Assembly: GCA_037445225.1 (NCBI GenBank)
Contig: JBBIKW010000005.1
Span: 62,001-126,000 of the forward strand
DNA: 64,000 nucleotides
From: M3007 sp037445225
GTDB lineage: Bacteria; Bacteroidota; Bacteroidia; Chitinophagales; Saprospiraceae
Direction of reading: 5' to 3'
Position numbers and translations under genes: made by a program. Each line of letters opens with the position of its first letter. The stretch's first letter is position 1. Shown piece after piece: positions 17,734 to 25,841 of the stretch. The notes under the pieces are model-generated. The model ran no database searches. It worked only from the letters and a program-made list of their open reading frames with translations, and was not told the origin of the DNA.

Positions 17734-17910
17734 GTTATTGTTTCGTTGTCGGGGCGGCAAATATCCTCTGTTCGGAAAAAGCGCGGCGTTAAGTTTCAGA
17801 TTTTTAGACATGGTGCAGGCGCTGTTTTAAAACTGCGTTTGGCGACAGCGCTCAGTGCCTCTGGAGTCGCAGATAAGCCCCGATATTTGCCCACTAAACG
17901 GTGCGTCGGT

Positions 17911-19539
17911 ATGTCCCATCAGAGGCTTATTGCAATATCCATCTCCGCATTCTTTACGTGCTCGTTAATCGCCCAGACCTCTCACTTTGTGTTAGAGAAA
18001 CTCCCCGACATCATCAACTCGCCCTACGATGAAATCACGCTCGTACTCCAGCGAGACGGTCAGACCCTGTATTTTACCCGAGTAGCTCATCCCGACTTTT
18101 GTCGCTATCTTTTCCTCGACAGCGTGGATCTGCATGAAAAATTGTCTCCTGAGCAATACGAGCGCCTTTTGCGCAGCATTTATTCTGAGTTGAGCGGCAC
18201 TGCCGTTCACCAACCTGCAGCGTCGACCTTTAACCAGGACGTGTGGATAGCAGAAGCAGACTCGACCTTTTCTTTCCATACCGTGCGGCATCCCGGACCT
18301 CCTCTGAACAACGCCCTCCCCAATAGCATTGCTACCATAACGCCCGACCCGAACGCTTTTTACTGCATCAACCAGTTTTCGCCCAAGGGCGACATGACGC
18401 GCGGTTTTTCCCTCATACGGCGAGTCGACAGCGTATGGCAAGCTCCTGTACCGATAGAAATCAACGAGTACTACACGATTACGTCTGAGGTCAATTTAAC
18501 CATGAGCTTTGACGGCAAAGTACTCATCTTATCTGCCGTTCGTCGCGATAGCAGAGACATGGATTTATACGTCTGTTTCAAGGAAGGAGACCATAAGTGG
18601 AGTACTCCCAAAAGCTTAGGACCATCGATAAACACGCGCTATCGAGAAACCACGCCCTTTCTCTCCGAAGACAACCGCACCCTTTTCTTTTCCTCGAATC
18701 GATGGGAAAGCTTAGGCGGCAACGATATTTTCATGTGCAAGCGATTAGACGACACTTGGGAGCAATGGACGGAGCCACAGCCCCTATCAGCACCGATCAA
18801 TTCGACGGCTAACGATGGGCAACCGTACTTCAACATGACGTCGGGCTACCTGTACTTTACCTCTACTCGAGACGGCAACAGCGACATTTATCGCGTGCGC
18901 ATAGCTCCCCCCCAACCTACCGAAATCCGAGTCCGCGGCCGCATTTTACACCGAAAAACTCGCCAACTGGTGACCGATGCCGTACTTCGATACGGCGCAG
19001 AGGGAAATCCACCCAATATCTTAGTGGCCCCTGACGGTGTCTTTTCGCTTAAAATTCCCAAAGGAGTCTCCTTTCAATTGGTGCCCAGCAAGACAGGCCT
19101 TACGGGCATACCCACTACCCTCTTCTTTCCTTGGGAGCACTACTATTTTCGCGACTATCAATGGGTAGACGTGTGGATGGACTCCTTAGAAGTGGGTGGC
19201 AAGATCGAATTGGCGCCCATCTATTTTCAGCAATCGCTGCCCGTTATCTTGGAACAATCGTACGGCGAGCTGGAACGCTTGGCGGAGTTATTGCTCAGCC
19301 ATCCTAATCTGGCTATCCGCATCGAAGGCCACACCGACAACGTCGGCCGACCGGAGGACCTGCAGCGGTTGTCGGAGCAGCGCGCCCAGGCCGTACGCGA
19401 ATTCTTGGAGCGCAAAGGAGTCTCTTCTGACCGATTAGAAGCGGTTGGCTACGGCGCCCAGCGCCCTGTCAACGACAACAGCACCGAAGAACTGCGCGCC
19501 CAAAATCGGCGCGTCGAAATCCGCATCACTCGCCTGTGA
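17911..19539 (+). CDS. OmpA-family outer-membrane protein with WD40-like repeats
   Basis: A 542-residue envelope protein. The ATG at 17911 gives a clean signal peptide (ISISAFFTCSLIAQ); a box GATATTTG (one mismatch to TAnnTTTG) lies at 17882-17889. After it come PD40-type strands such as FLSEDNRTLFFSSNR and GQPYFNMTSGYLYFTSTRDGNSDIY, then a carboxypeptidase-regulatory-like segment (IRVRGRILHRKTRQLV, near residue 335), and an OmpA peptidoglycan-binding domain from about residue 425 with IRIEGHTDNVG and RAQAVREFLERKGV. The WD40/regulatory/OmpA order is that of the T9SS protein PorE minus its TPR part, so an envelope-anchoring or T9SS-linked role is plausible. It ends 35 bp before threonine synthase. 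Confidence 0.87.
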   Translation: MSHQRLIAISISAFFTCSLIAQTSHFVLEKLPDIINSPYDEITLVLQRDGQTLYFTRVAHPDFCRYLFLDSVDLHEKLSPEQYERLLRSIYSELSGTAVHQPAASTFNQDVWIAEADSTFSFHTVRHPGPPLNNALPNSIATITPDPNAFYCINQFSPKGDMTRGFSLIRRVDSVWQAPVPIEINEYYTITSEVNLTMSFDGKVLILSAVRRDSRDMDLYVCFKEGDHKWSTPKSLGPSINTRYRETTPFLSEDNRTLFFSSNRWESLGGNDIFMCKRLDDTWEQWTEPQPLSAPINSTANDGQPYFNMTSGYLYFTSTRDGNSDIYRVRIAPPQPTEIRVRGRILHRKTRQLVTDAVLRYGAEGNPPNILVAPDGVFSLKIPKGVSFQLVPSKTGLTGIPTTLFFPWEHYYFRDYQWVDVWMDSLEVGGKIELAPIYFQQSLPVILEQSYGELERLAELLLSHPNLAIRIEGHTDNVGRPEDLQRLSEQRAQAVREFLERKGVSSDRLEAVGYGAQRPVNDNSTEELRAQNRRVEIRITRL

Positions 19540-19544
19540 GGCTA

Positions 19545-19560
19545 TGTTTCACGTGGAACA
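19545..19560. promoter_or_regulatory. parS-like ParB-binding site 1
   Basis: The 16-mer TGTTTCACGTGGAACA, immediately after the OmpA-family stop codon and 15 bp before the threonine synthase start. It differs from the widely conserved chromosomal parS consensus (TGTTNCACGTGAAACA) at one base and is nearly palindromic. A second copy lies 1 kb downstream. Confidence 0.75.
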
Positions 19561-19574
19561 TTTTTTTACAACGC

Positions 19575-20885
19575 ATGAAATTTTACAGCACTCGAAACCC
19601 CGCTCTGCGCGTAGATTTCAAAGAGGCCCTCTTTCAAGGGCTACCCGAGGACAACGGCCTCTTCATGCCGGAGTATATCCCCGCCATGCCTCCTGAGTTT
19701 ATCGAGCAGCTCCCGAAGTTTTCGCTCGAGGAAATGGCTTTTCAAATTGCCTGTGCCTTTTTGGAAGAGGAAATACCGCGAACTTCCCTGCGAGCCATCA
19801 TTCAAAGAGCCCTCGGGTTCCCCGCTCCGTTGGTATCCTTGGACGAATACACTGGTATCTTAGAGCTTTTCCATGGGCCTTCCCTCGCTTTCAAAGACTT
19901 TGGAGCGCGTTTTATGGCCCAAGTGATGGCTTACTTTAACCGGGAGAGCGAAAAAGAACTCATCATCTTAGTCGCTACTTCTGGCGACACGGGCGGAGCA
20001 GTAGCGGCGGGTTTTTATCGGACGCCGGGGATTCGAGTGGTCATTTTATATCCCGCTGGAAAAGTGAGCCCTCTACAAGAAAAGCAGCTCACCGCATGGG
20101 GGCATAATATTGTGGCATTGGGGGTGGAAGGCACTTTTGACGACTGCCAAGCACTCGTCAAAGCGGCTTTTTTGGACGCTTCGCTGCGCCAGCGTTTGCG
20201 CTTAAGCTCGGCCAACAGCATCAACATTGCCCGGCTGTTGCCGCAAATCTTCTATTACTGGGAAGGTTACAAACAGGCATTGCATCGCCGGCTACCCATC
20301 GTGGTATCGGTCCCATCGGGTAACTTCGGCAACTTGACGGCCGGCTTAATGGCTCAAAGGATGGGACTGCCCATTGCTCATTTTATTGCAGCAACCAACC
20401 AAAACGACATCGTCCCGCACTATCTCCGCACGGGAGAATTTTCGCCCAAGCCCTCCGTGCGAACCCTGTCGAACGCGATGGACGTGGGCGCACCCTCTAA
20501 CTTCGCCCGAATGCTCGATTTGTATGGTTCCACGTGGAACCATATGCGAAGCGCCATCACGGGCTACGCCTTCGATGACGAACAAACTAAAGCCGCCATG
20601 CGCGCGGTATTTGCTGCCCATCGATACATTTTGGACCCACACACCGCCATAGGATACTTAGCTTGGAAAAAACACCAACAACAGTCTGCCGAAGAAGCCT
20701 TTGGAATGGTTCTGGGCACAGCCCATCCCGCCAAATTTCAACAGGAAGTGTCTACCATTTTACAAAGCGAAGTACCTCTGCCTGAGCCCCTTCACCAACT
20801 CCTTGCTCAAAAGAAACGCGCCGTACCTATGCCTGCCAATTACCCTGCCTTCCGACAATGGCTGCTCTCGGAATTTTACCGATAA
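19575..20885 (+). CDS. thrC: Threonine synthase
   Basis: A 436-residue PLP enzyme that converts O-phosphohomoserine to threonine. The ATG at 19575 gives MKFYSTRNPALRVDFKEA, the standard ThrC N-terminus; an upstream GTG frame is rejected because the extra residues encode the parS-like site. The PLP lysine is Lys107 in PSLAFKDFGARFM, with LVATSGDTGGAV binding substrate and SVPSGNFGNLTAG binding the cofactor phosphate. Length and order match bacterial ThrC of the shorter class. Codons for YGSTWNHM carry a perfect palindrome that looks like a second parS site. No other threonine-pathway genes are nearby. Confidence 0.95.
   Translation: MKFYSTRNPALRVDFKEALFQGLPEDNGLFMPEYIPAMPPEFIEQLPKFSLEEMAFQIACAFLEEEIPRTSLRAIIQRALGFPAPLVSLDEYTGILELFHGPSLAFKDFGARFMAQVMAYFNRESEKELIILVATSGDTGGAVAAGFYRTPGIRVVILYPAGKVSPLQEKQLTAWGHNIVALGVEGTFDDCQALVKAAFLDASLRQRLRLSSANSINIARLLPQIFYYWEGYKQALHRRLPIVVSVPSGNFGNLTAGLMAQRMGLPIAHFIAATNQNDIVPHYLRTGEFSPKPSVRTLSNAMDVGAPSNFARMLDLYGSTWNHMRSAITGYAFDDEQTKAAMRAVFAAHRYILDPHTAIGYLAWKKHQQQSAEEAFGMVLGTAHPAKFQQEVSTILQSEVPLPEPLHQLLAQKKRAVPMPANYPAFRQWLLSEFYR
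20523..20544. promoter_or_regulatory. parS-like ParB-binding site 2 (22-bp perfect palindrome)
   Basis: A perfect 22-bp inverted repeat centred on CACGTG, core GGTTCCACGTGGAACC at 20526-20541, inside threonine synthase. It matches the parS core GTTNCACGTGNAAC with both arms intact. An uninterrupted palindrome of this length in coding sequence is unlikely by chance. Confidence 0.7.
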
Positions 20886-20892
20886 CCCTCCT

Positions 20893-21684
20893 CTACAAGA
20901 GCGGGACTTCTTGCGGCACTGCGGTTACTTCTTCCAAAAAAGCGGCTAAAATCTCGTTGAACTCTTCCGGCCGCTCCATCATGGGAGCGTGCCCACACTT
21001 GTCCAAAAAGTGCAGCTGGGAGTTCTTTATCAGCTCGTGAAATTTCTCTGCAACAAAAGGAGGCGTCACCGTGTCCTGCTTTCCCCAAACCAACAAAGTA
21101 GGTGCCTCAATCTCGTGCAGCTTGTCGGCTAAATTGTGCCGCACGGCGGATTTAGCTGTCATGACTATGCGAAGCCCTTTGGAGCGATCGTTCACAATAT
21201 CGAAAACCTCATCCACCAGCTCTTTCGTCGCCACCGCCGGATCATAGAAAGTATCTGCCGTTTTCTTGCGAATATACTCGTAGTCTCCTCGCTTAGGAAA
21301 GGCGCTTCCAAAAGCACTTTCAAAAAGCCCAGAACTCCCCGTAAGCGTAATAGAGGAAACGCGCTCCGGATGGGCCAAAGCGAACAAAAGCGCAATGTGC
21401 CCACCGAGGGAATTCCCTAACAAATGCACTTTCTTATATCCCTTATACTCTACAAAACGCCGCACAAAATCCACCAACCCCACTACCGATACCTCCAAGA
21501 TGGGCATCTCGTAAATAGGCAGCATCGGTATGACAACTATATATTCCTTTGCAAAGCGCTTGTACAGCGCCTCAAAATTGCTTAAGGCCCCAAAAAGTCC
21601 ATGCAATAAAAGCAACACCTGCTTCTTTCTCCCGTCGGACTCAATATATTTAAACCCTGATTCCTCTTTTATTGGAACATTCAT
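20893..21684 (-). CDS. Alpha/beta hydrolase
   Basis: A 263-residue alpha/beta hydrolase with an intact catalytic set: oxyanion region LLLLHGLFGALSNF, nucleophile elbow LLGNSLGGHIA, acid residue in WGKQDTVTPP, and histidine in CGHAPMMERPEEF. The start at 21684 (MNVPIKEESGFKYIESDG) was preferred over a longer frame whose added 23 residues do not fit. Resembles MhpC/BphD-type or carboxylesterase hydrolases; substrate unknown. It is convergent with thrC (7 bp apart) and is followed upstream on the same strand by ctaA. Confidence 0.88.
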   Translation of the reverse strand: MNVPIKEESGFKYIESDGRKKQVLLLLHGLFGALSNFEALYKRFAKEYIVVIPMLPIYEMPILEVSVVGLVDFVRRFVEYKGYKKVHLLGNSLGGHIALLFALAHPERVSSITLTGSSGLFESAFGSAFPKRGDYEYIRKKTADTFYDPAVATKELVDEVFDIVNDRSKGLRIVMTAKSAVRHNLADKLHEIEAPTLLVWGKQDTVTPPFVAEKFHELIKNSQLHFLDKCGHAPMMERPEEFNEILAAFLEEVTAVPQEVPLL

Positions 21685-21768
21685 GGTATCGGAAAAGCAA
21701 GCTGCCCGGCAAAAATAAAGACTAAATGCGACAAAGGGCGATTTAAGCAACAAGCTTCCTGTAGTAAA

Positions 21769-22872
21769 TCAGTTCAAAAATGCCATTTCTACCTCGGTTT
21801 TTGGGACAGCCTCAAACGGTCGACCTCGCCTTAATATGTATCCCAACCAGACAATGCTACCTAATAATATTACTGCGCCTACTTGATGAAGCACGCCCCA
21901 AAATACTGGAATCTGCCCGCGACAGTGCAACACCGTAACGACACCCAGTACTAACTGAAGCAACATAGCGCCCATAAAGAAAACACTACTCCGCCGCAGC
22001 AAAGGAGACTCTGCCTTCCTATATGCGCTTAAAAAAAAGTATAATCCCAAGATGAACAGCAGATATGCAGTGTTGCGGTGCAAAAATTGAATCAGTGCCG
22101 GCATAAAGGGATTTGTATCGTAATGGATGAGGCTCGCCCATCGCCAGTAAGAGACGTCGAGCAGGATAGCCGGCAAATATGCACCGTGCATATCGGGCCA
22201 AGTGGGGAAAAACAAACCCGCCTTTGCCCCCGACATCAGTGCTCCTAAAGCGATTTGGAAAAAGGCCAGGCCTCCTATGCCCAATATTAAGCGTCGCCAA
22301 GCAGGGCGATCGCCGATATCTGGGCTAATAGCGTACGTGGAGAACGTTATCCACAACAAGTAGGAGAAAATGACGAGGGCCATACACAGGTGGAGCATCA
22401 GGTTATACGCATTGACCCAAGGGCGGTGGATAAGGCCGCTGGCTACCATGATCCAACCGAAGAAGCCCTCCAAGCCGGCCAACAAGACGACCACCAACAG
22501 TTGAGTTCTCATTCGTTTCGGAAGCATGCCGCGCCACCAAAAAAGCGCAAACGGAACGACAAAGACAAAGAACATGAGCCGAGCCCACAGCCGATGGAAG
22601 TATTCCCAAAAATAGATGAACTTAAACTCGCCCATGCTCATCCCCTGGTTAATCTTCGCGTACTGAGGCGTCGCCTTATATAGGGCGAAAGCTTCTTCCC
22701 ACTCCCGCTCGTTAAGCGGAGGAATCGTTCCAGTAACTACTTCCCAGCGCGTGATACTCAATCCGCTGCCGGTGAGCCGCGTAACACCTCCAATGAGCAC
22801 CTGCAAAAAAATCATGGCTACACCCACCCAAAGCCATACACGCACCGCATGCGGTACCTGTGTACTATTCAT
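21769..22872 (-). CDS. ctaA: Heme A synthase (CtaA/COX15)
   Basis: A 367-residue integral membrane protein with about eight transmembrane helices. It oxidises the C8 methyl group of heme O to give heme A for aa3-type cytochrome oxidase. The family N-terminus is clear: IGGVTRLTGSGLSITRWEVVTGTIPPLNEREW, followed by EFKFIYFWEYFHRLWARL with conserved heme-binding histidine, and further histidines in HRPWVNAYNLMLHLCMA and FLHRNTAYLLF. The length fits the COX15-type subgroup. No ctaB or cox genes are present in the window. A perfect DnaA box lies inside its 5' half and another just upstream of its start. Confidence 0.92.
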   Translation of the reverse strand: MNSTQVPHAVRVWLWVGVAMIFLQVLIGGVTRLTGSGLSITRWEVVTGTIPPLNEREWEEAFALYKATPQYAKINQGMSMGEFKFIYFWEYFHRLWARLMFFVFVVPFALFWWRGMLPKRMRTQLLVVVLLAGLEGFFGWIMVASGLIHRPWVNAYNLMLHLCMALVIFSYLLWITFSTYAISPDIGDRPAWRRLILGIGGLAFFQIALGALMSGAKAGLFFPTWPDMHGAYLPAILLDVSYWRWASLIHYDTNPFMPALIQFLHRNTAYLLFILGLYFFLSAYRKAESPLLRRSSVFFMGAMLLQLVLGVVTVLHCRGQIPVFWGVLHQVGAVILLGSIVWLGYILRRGRPFEAVPKTEVEMAFLN

Positions 22873-23254
22873 TGCCTATCTCTTTTTCTTTTCAAGTCAG
22901 TGTTTATCCACAACGCCTTTTCTGACGATTAAGTTGAAATTTTTAAATATTTAACCCCATCGCCCCATCATCAAGGATGTGAATTGGTGGATTACTTCTT
23001 ATCGGAGCGATAAAAACCGCTTTTTCCATACCTATTACACCGGTTTTGCACACGGCATCGTTTTAATATTTGCTTAACATTCAGTGCCGCAGTGGAGATA
23101 TCTACATCTTGTTGAGAAAAGAGAGCGCGGGAGCTGTTAGTCTTTCTAAAAGGTGTATCTTTTGTGGAGACCGTCTCTGTGCATATGAGGAAATGCCGGA
23201 ACCCTGTGGAAAGGACGTCGCTTTTAAAACATCGGCGGAGCGGCATGTGGATAA
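22347..23254. other. Candidate replication origin (DnaA-box cluster)
   Basis: Three perfect DnaA boxes TTATCCACA lie at 22347-22355 (plus), 22904-22912 (plus) and 23246-23254 (minus); TTTTGCACA at 23044-23052 fits the looser TTWTNCACA consensus, and near matches appear around 22425, 23180 and 23205. An AT-rich patch (about 22930-22955, GAAATTTTTAAATATTTAA) could be an unwinding element. The region spans the 5' part of ctaA and the following 408-bp gene-free stretch. Two parS-like sites lie 2-3 kb away. By eye, I saw no other perfect box in the window. Confidence 0.55.
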
Positions 23255-23280
23255 GGGGCGAGTTTTCCCCGCCACAGGTC
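22873..23280. other. 408-bp gene-free region between ctaA and feoB
   Basis: Lies upstream of ctaA and downstream of feoB, both on the minus strand. It holds three DnaA-box matches and an AT-rich patch. Short open frames on both strands here lack any family pattern, signal peptide or promoter box and I reject them. No terminator hairpin with a T-run is evident after feoB. Confidence 0.6.
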
Positions 23281-25440
23281 TTATGCGAGCAAGTTATACA
23301 CCAGCCAAGCGGCGACATATGCCAACAGGGTCATGAAGGTAAATTGAAGCAACGGCCATTTCCAGGAAGCCGTTTCGCGGCGCACCACCGCCAGCGTGCT
23401 CATGCACTGCATGGCCAAGGCATAGAATACCAATAGGGAGAAAGCAGTAGCGGACGTGTAAACGGGTTGGCCGTTATCGCGGAACCGCTCGGCTTGCATG
23501 CGCTGGCGGAGTGTCGCCTTGGTGTTGTTTTCAGAGGCATCCGTAATGTCATCAGCTGCATTACCCAGGTGATACAGAACGGCCAAGGTGCCCGTAAATA
23601 CTTCGCGAGCAGCTAGGGAAGTGAAGAGCGCTATGCCAATTTTCCAATCGTAACCCAGCGGACGAATGAGCGGTTCGAATACCTTGCCTATCTGACCGGC
23701 GTATGAGGCTTCCAATTGATATGCCGCGATCAGATTTTGTGTATCTTCCCAAGAGAGCATCTTCGCCCTGGCTTCTTCCTCAGCCCTTTGCTTGGCTTCT
23801 TGGAAGCTATTCCCAGGGCCAAAACTGGCCAGGGCCCAAAGCACCAAAGAGATGAGCATAATGATTTTTCCCGCCTCTACGACGAACGCAGAAACCTTCT
23901 CCCAAACCGTCAGCCACACATTGCGCCAATGGGGTATCCGGTACACCGGTAGCTCAATGGCCAAGTAAGAGACTTCTCTGGTCTTCAGCATTCTTTTCAG
24001 GAAGTATCCCGTCCCCAATACAGCTATTAACCCAAATACGTACATGCTGGCGAATGTCAAACCCTGCAGCGAAAAGATCTCCAACACTTCTCGGGGCGGC
24101 ACGACCAGACCAATAAGGATTACGTATACCGGTATGCGCGCGCTACACGTGATGAAGGGCGTTACGAGAATAGTGATGAGGCGCTCTTTCCAATTCCCGA
24201 TCGTCCGCGCGCTCATGATGGCCGGTACTGCACAGGCCCCGCCGCTGATGAGCGACACCACGCTGCGTCCGCTCATGCCGAAGCGGCGCATGAGGCGGTC
24301 GAACATAAACACCACGCGCGCCATGTATCCGACCTCTTCGAGCAGCGTGATGAGAAAGAACAGGACAGCTATTTGAGGTACGAACACCAACACCCCGCTC
24401 AAACCTGCCAGAATACCCTCTGTGAGTAGGTCTCTGAGCCGGTGTTCCGGCAGGTAAGTCTTGATGGTATCGCTCAGCTGCGCAAAGAGGTCTTCGATGA
24501 AATCCATAGGAACGGCACTCCACGCGTATATAGCCTGAAAGATGAGCAGCATGATAGCGCCGAACAGGAGAGGGCCCCACCAGCGGTGCGTAAGCACTGC
24601 ATCCACTCGGTCGGTAATCGTGTTGGGAAAGCGCGGCGGATGCTGCACGACCTCTCGGACGATGGGCGTAAAGCGGTCGTAGCGATATAAGGTCTCCTCT
24701 ATTTGGTGTTTTAACGAGTTGAAGTGTTTGTCGGCAACAATCGCTCCGATCGTCTGGCGAGCTTGCTCGGACAAACCGGGAAGCCATGTGTAGTGATGCG
24801 CTAACAGCAGCGCCCGGTAAGGAACGTCGGTGCCGATATTTAGGGAAATGGCGTTGGAAACGCCTTTTTCTTGATCGGTCAATGTGTAAAAGCGGCCTTC
24901 GGGAGAAGGAACAACAGAGAGCAGCGCCTCGGTTTCTGAGAGCAGTCTATCGATGTTCTCGCCCGTTCGGCTACTGACCAATACTACGGGAATACCGAGC
25001 TTTTCCGAAAGTTTTGATGTGTTTACTCTTATCCCAAGGGACTCTGCCGTGTCCGCCATGTTGAGAACCAACAGTGTGGGCAGTTCTAAATCCAGCAGTT
25101 GGGTGAGTAGGAGAAGGTGCTTCTCCAAGTGCGTGACATCGGCAACATAGATGATGGCATCGGGGTAGTAAGTATCGGCGGGATTGCTCATGACCGCAGT
25201 GACGATCCGCTCATCTGTAGCGGTGGGGTATAGGCTATAGGTGCCAGGTAAGTCGATCAATTCCACTTCTCGACCATTCGGCAGTTGAAAGCGCCCTCTT
25301 TTCAACTCCACCGTGATGCCGGGAAAATTGCCGGTTTTTTGCCGCAAACCGGTGAGCAAGTTGAACAGGGTGGACTTACCGCTATTCGGATTGCCTACCA
25401 GGGCTATATGGGGCAATCGCTCTCTCTTGTCTGCTTTCAT
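23281..25440 (-). CDS. feoB: Ferrous iron transporter FeoB
   Basis: A 719-residue GTP-dependent Fe(II) permease of the inner membrane. N-terminal G domain: G1 GNPNSGKST at about residues 16-24, G3 DLPGTYSL, G4 NMAD and G5 SSRTG. The membrane part contains two Gate segments, the first with SGGACAVPAIMSARTIGNWKERL then TPFITCSARIPVY, the second near the C-terminus, with the conserved cysteines of the pore. The linker carries the usual helical NFeoB region. Length matches typical FeoB (700-800). It overlaps feoA by 4 bp (ATGA), so the two are translationally coupled. No FeoC is present. Confidence 0.96.
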   Translation of the reverse strand: MKADKRERLPHIALVGNPNSGKSTLFNLLTGLRQKTGNFPGITVELKRGRFQLPNGREVELIDLPGTYSLYPTATDERIVTAVMSNPADTYYPDAIIYVADVTHLEKHLLLLTQLLDLELPTLLVLNMADTAESLGIRVNTSKLSEKLGIPVVLVSSRTGENIDRLLSETEALLSVVPSPEGRFYTLTDQEKGVSNAISLNIGTDVPYRALLLAHHYTWLPGLSEQARQTIGAIVADKHFNSLKHQIEETLYRYDRFTPIVREVVQHPPRFPNTITDRVDAVLTHRWWGPLLFGAIMLLIFQAIYAWSAVPMDFIEDLFAQLSDTIKTYLPEHRLRDLLTEGILAGLSGVLVFVPQIAVLFFLITLLEEVGYMARVVFMFDRLMRRFGMSGRSVVSLISGGACAVPAIMSARTIGNWKERLITILVTPFITCSARIPVYVILIGLVVPPREVLEIFSLQGLTFASMYVFGLIAVLGTGYFLKRMLKTREVSYLAIELPVYRIPHWRNVWLTVWEKVSAFVVEAGKIIMLISLVLWALASFGPGNSFQEAKQRAEEEARAKMLSWEDTQNLIAAYQLEASYAGQIGKVFEPLIRPLGYDWKIGIALFTSLAAREVFTGTLAVLYHLGNAADDITDASENNTKATLRQRMQAERFRDNGQPVYTSATAFSLLVFYALAMQCMSTLAVVRRETASWKWPLLQFTFMTLLAYVAAWLVYNLLA

Positions 25441-25697
25441 GAGTCCACCACAATATTTGCCGCTTCTTCTTTCCGCAACGCTAAGCGAATGCCGTCAGCC
25501 TTGATGTAGTACGCATGGCCAAACGGAGCCGGACGGATCATCTCTATCAGAGAACCCGGCAAGATGCCCATAGCCATCAGCCGACTGGCTAAGACGGGGT
25601 CGGTTACGCGAAGCGCTCGCGCACACTCCAGCCTCCTTAGACTTTCTACGGTTCGATACTTTCTAATCATTCCCCCGCAAAATTGGGATTTAGACAA
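25437..25697 (-). CDS. feoA: Ferrous iron transport protein FeoA
   Basis: An 86-residue FeoA of the SH3-like fold, cytoplasmic partner of FeoB. Typical pattern: ASRLMAMGILPGSLIEMIRPAPFGHAYYIKADGIRLALRKEEA (described, roughly residues 38-80), with the MGILPG motif and the GHAYYIK/IRLAL strands of the family. The start could also be the ATG nine codons in (MIRKYRTVE); the choice does not affect the domain. Stop overlaps the feoB start. No DtxR/Fur-type operator was recognised upstream. Confidence 0.9.
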   Translation of the reverse strand: MSKSQFCGGMIRKYRTVESLRRLECARALRVTDPVLASRLMAMGILPGSLIEMIRPAPFGHAYYIKADGIRLALRKEEAANIVVDS

Positions 25698-25841
25698 AAT
25701 CTAAACAAATGAAAACGAGTTTTAGTTTTGCTTTCCACTTTTGGAGTGCCTTCACTTTCTTGAGCCTCTAACCCTGTGGCGAAAGAGAGGGGATGGTGGC
25801 TTTTGCTCAAATTTCTTCGTCAGGGCAGGGGATGATCCTTG

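Noticed and set aside
22992..23336. Short open frames on both strands between ctaA and feoB
   Set aside because: They have no recognisable family, signal peptide or promoter box, overlap each other, and cover the DnaA-box cluster.
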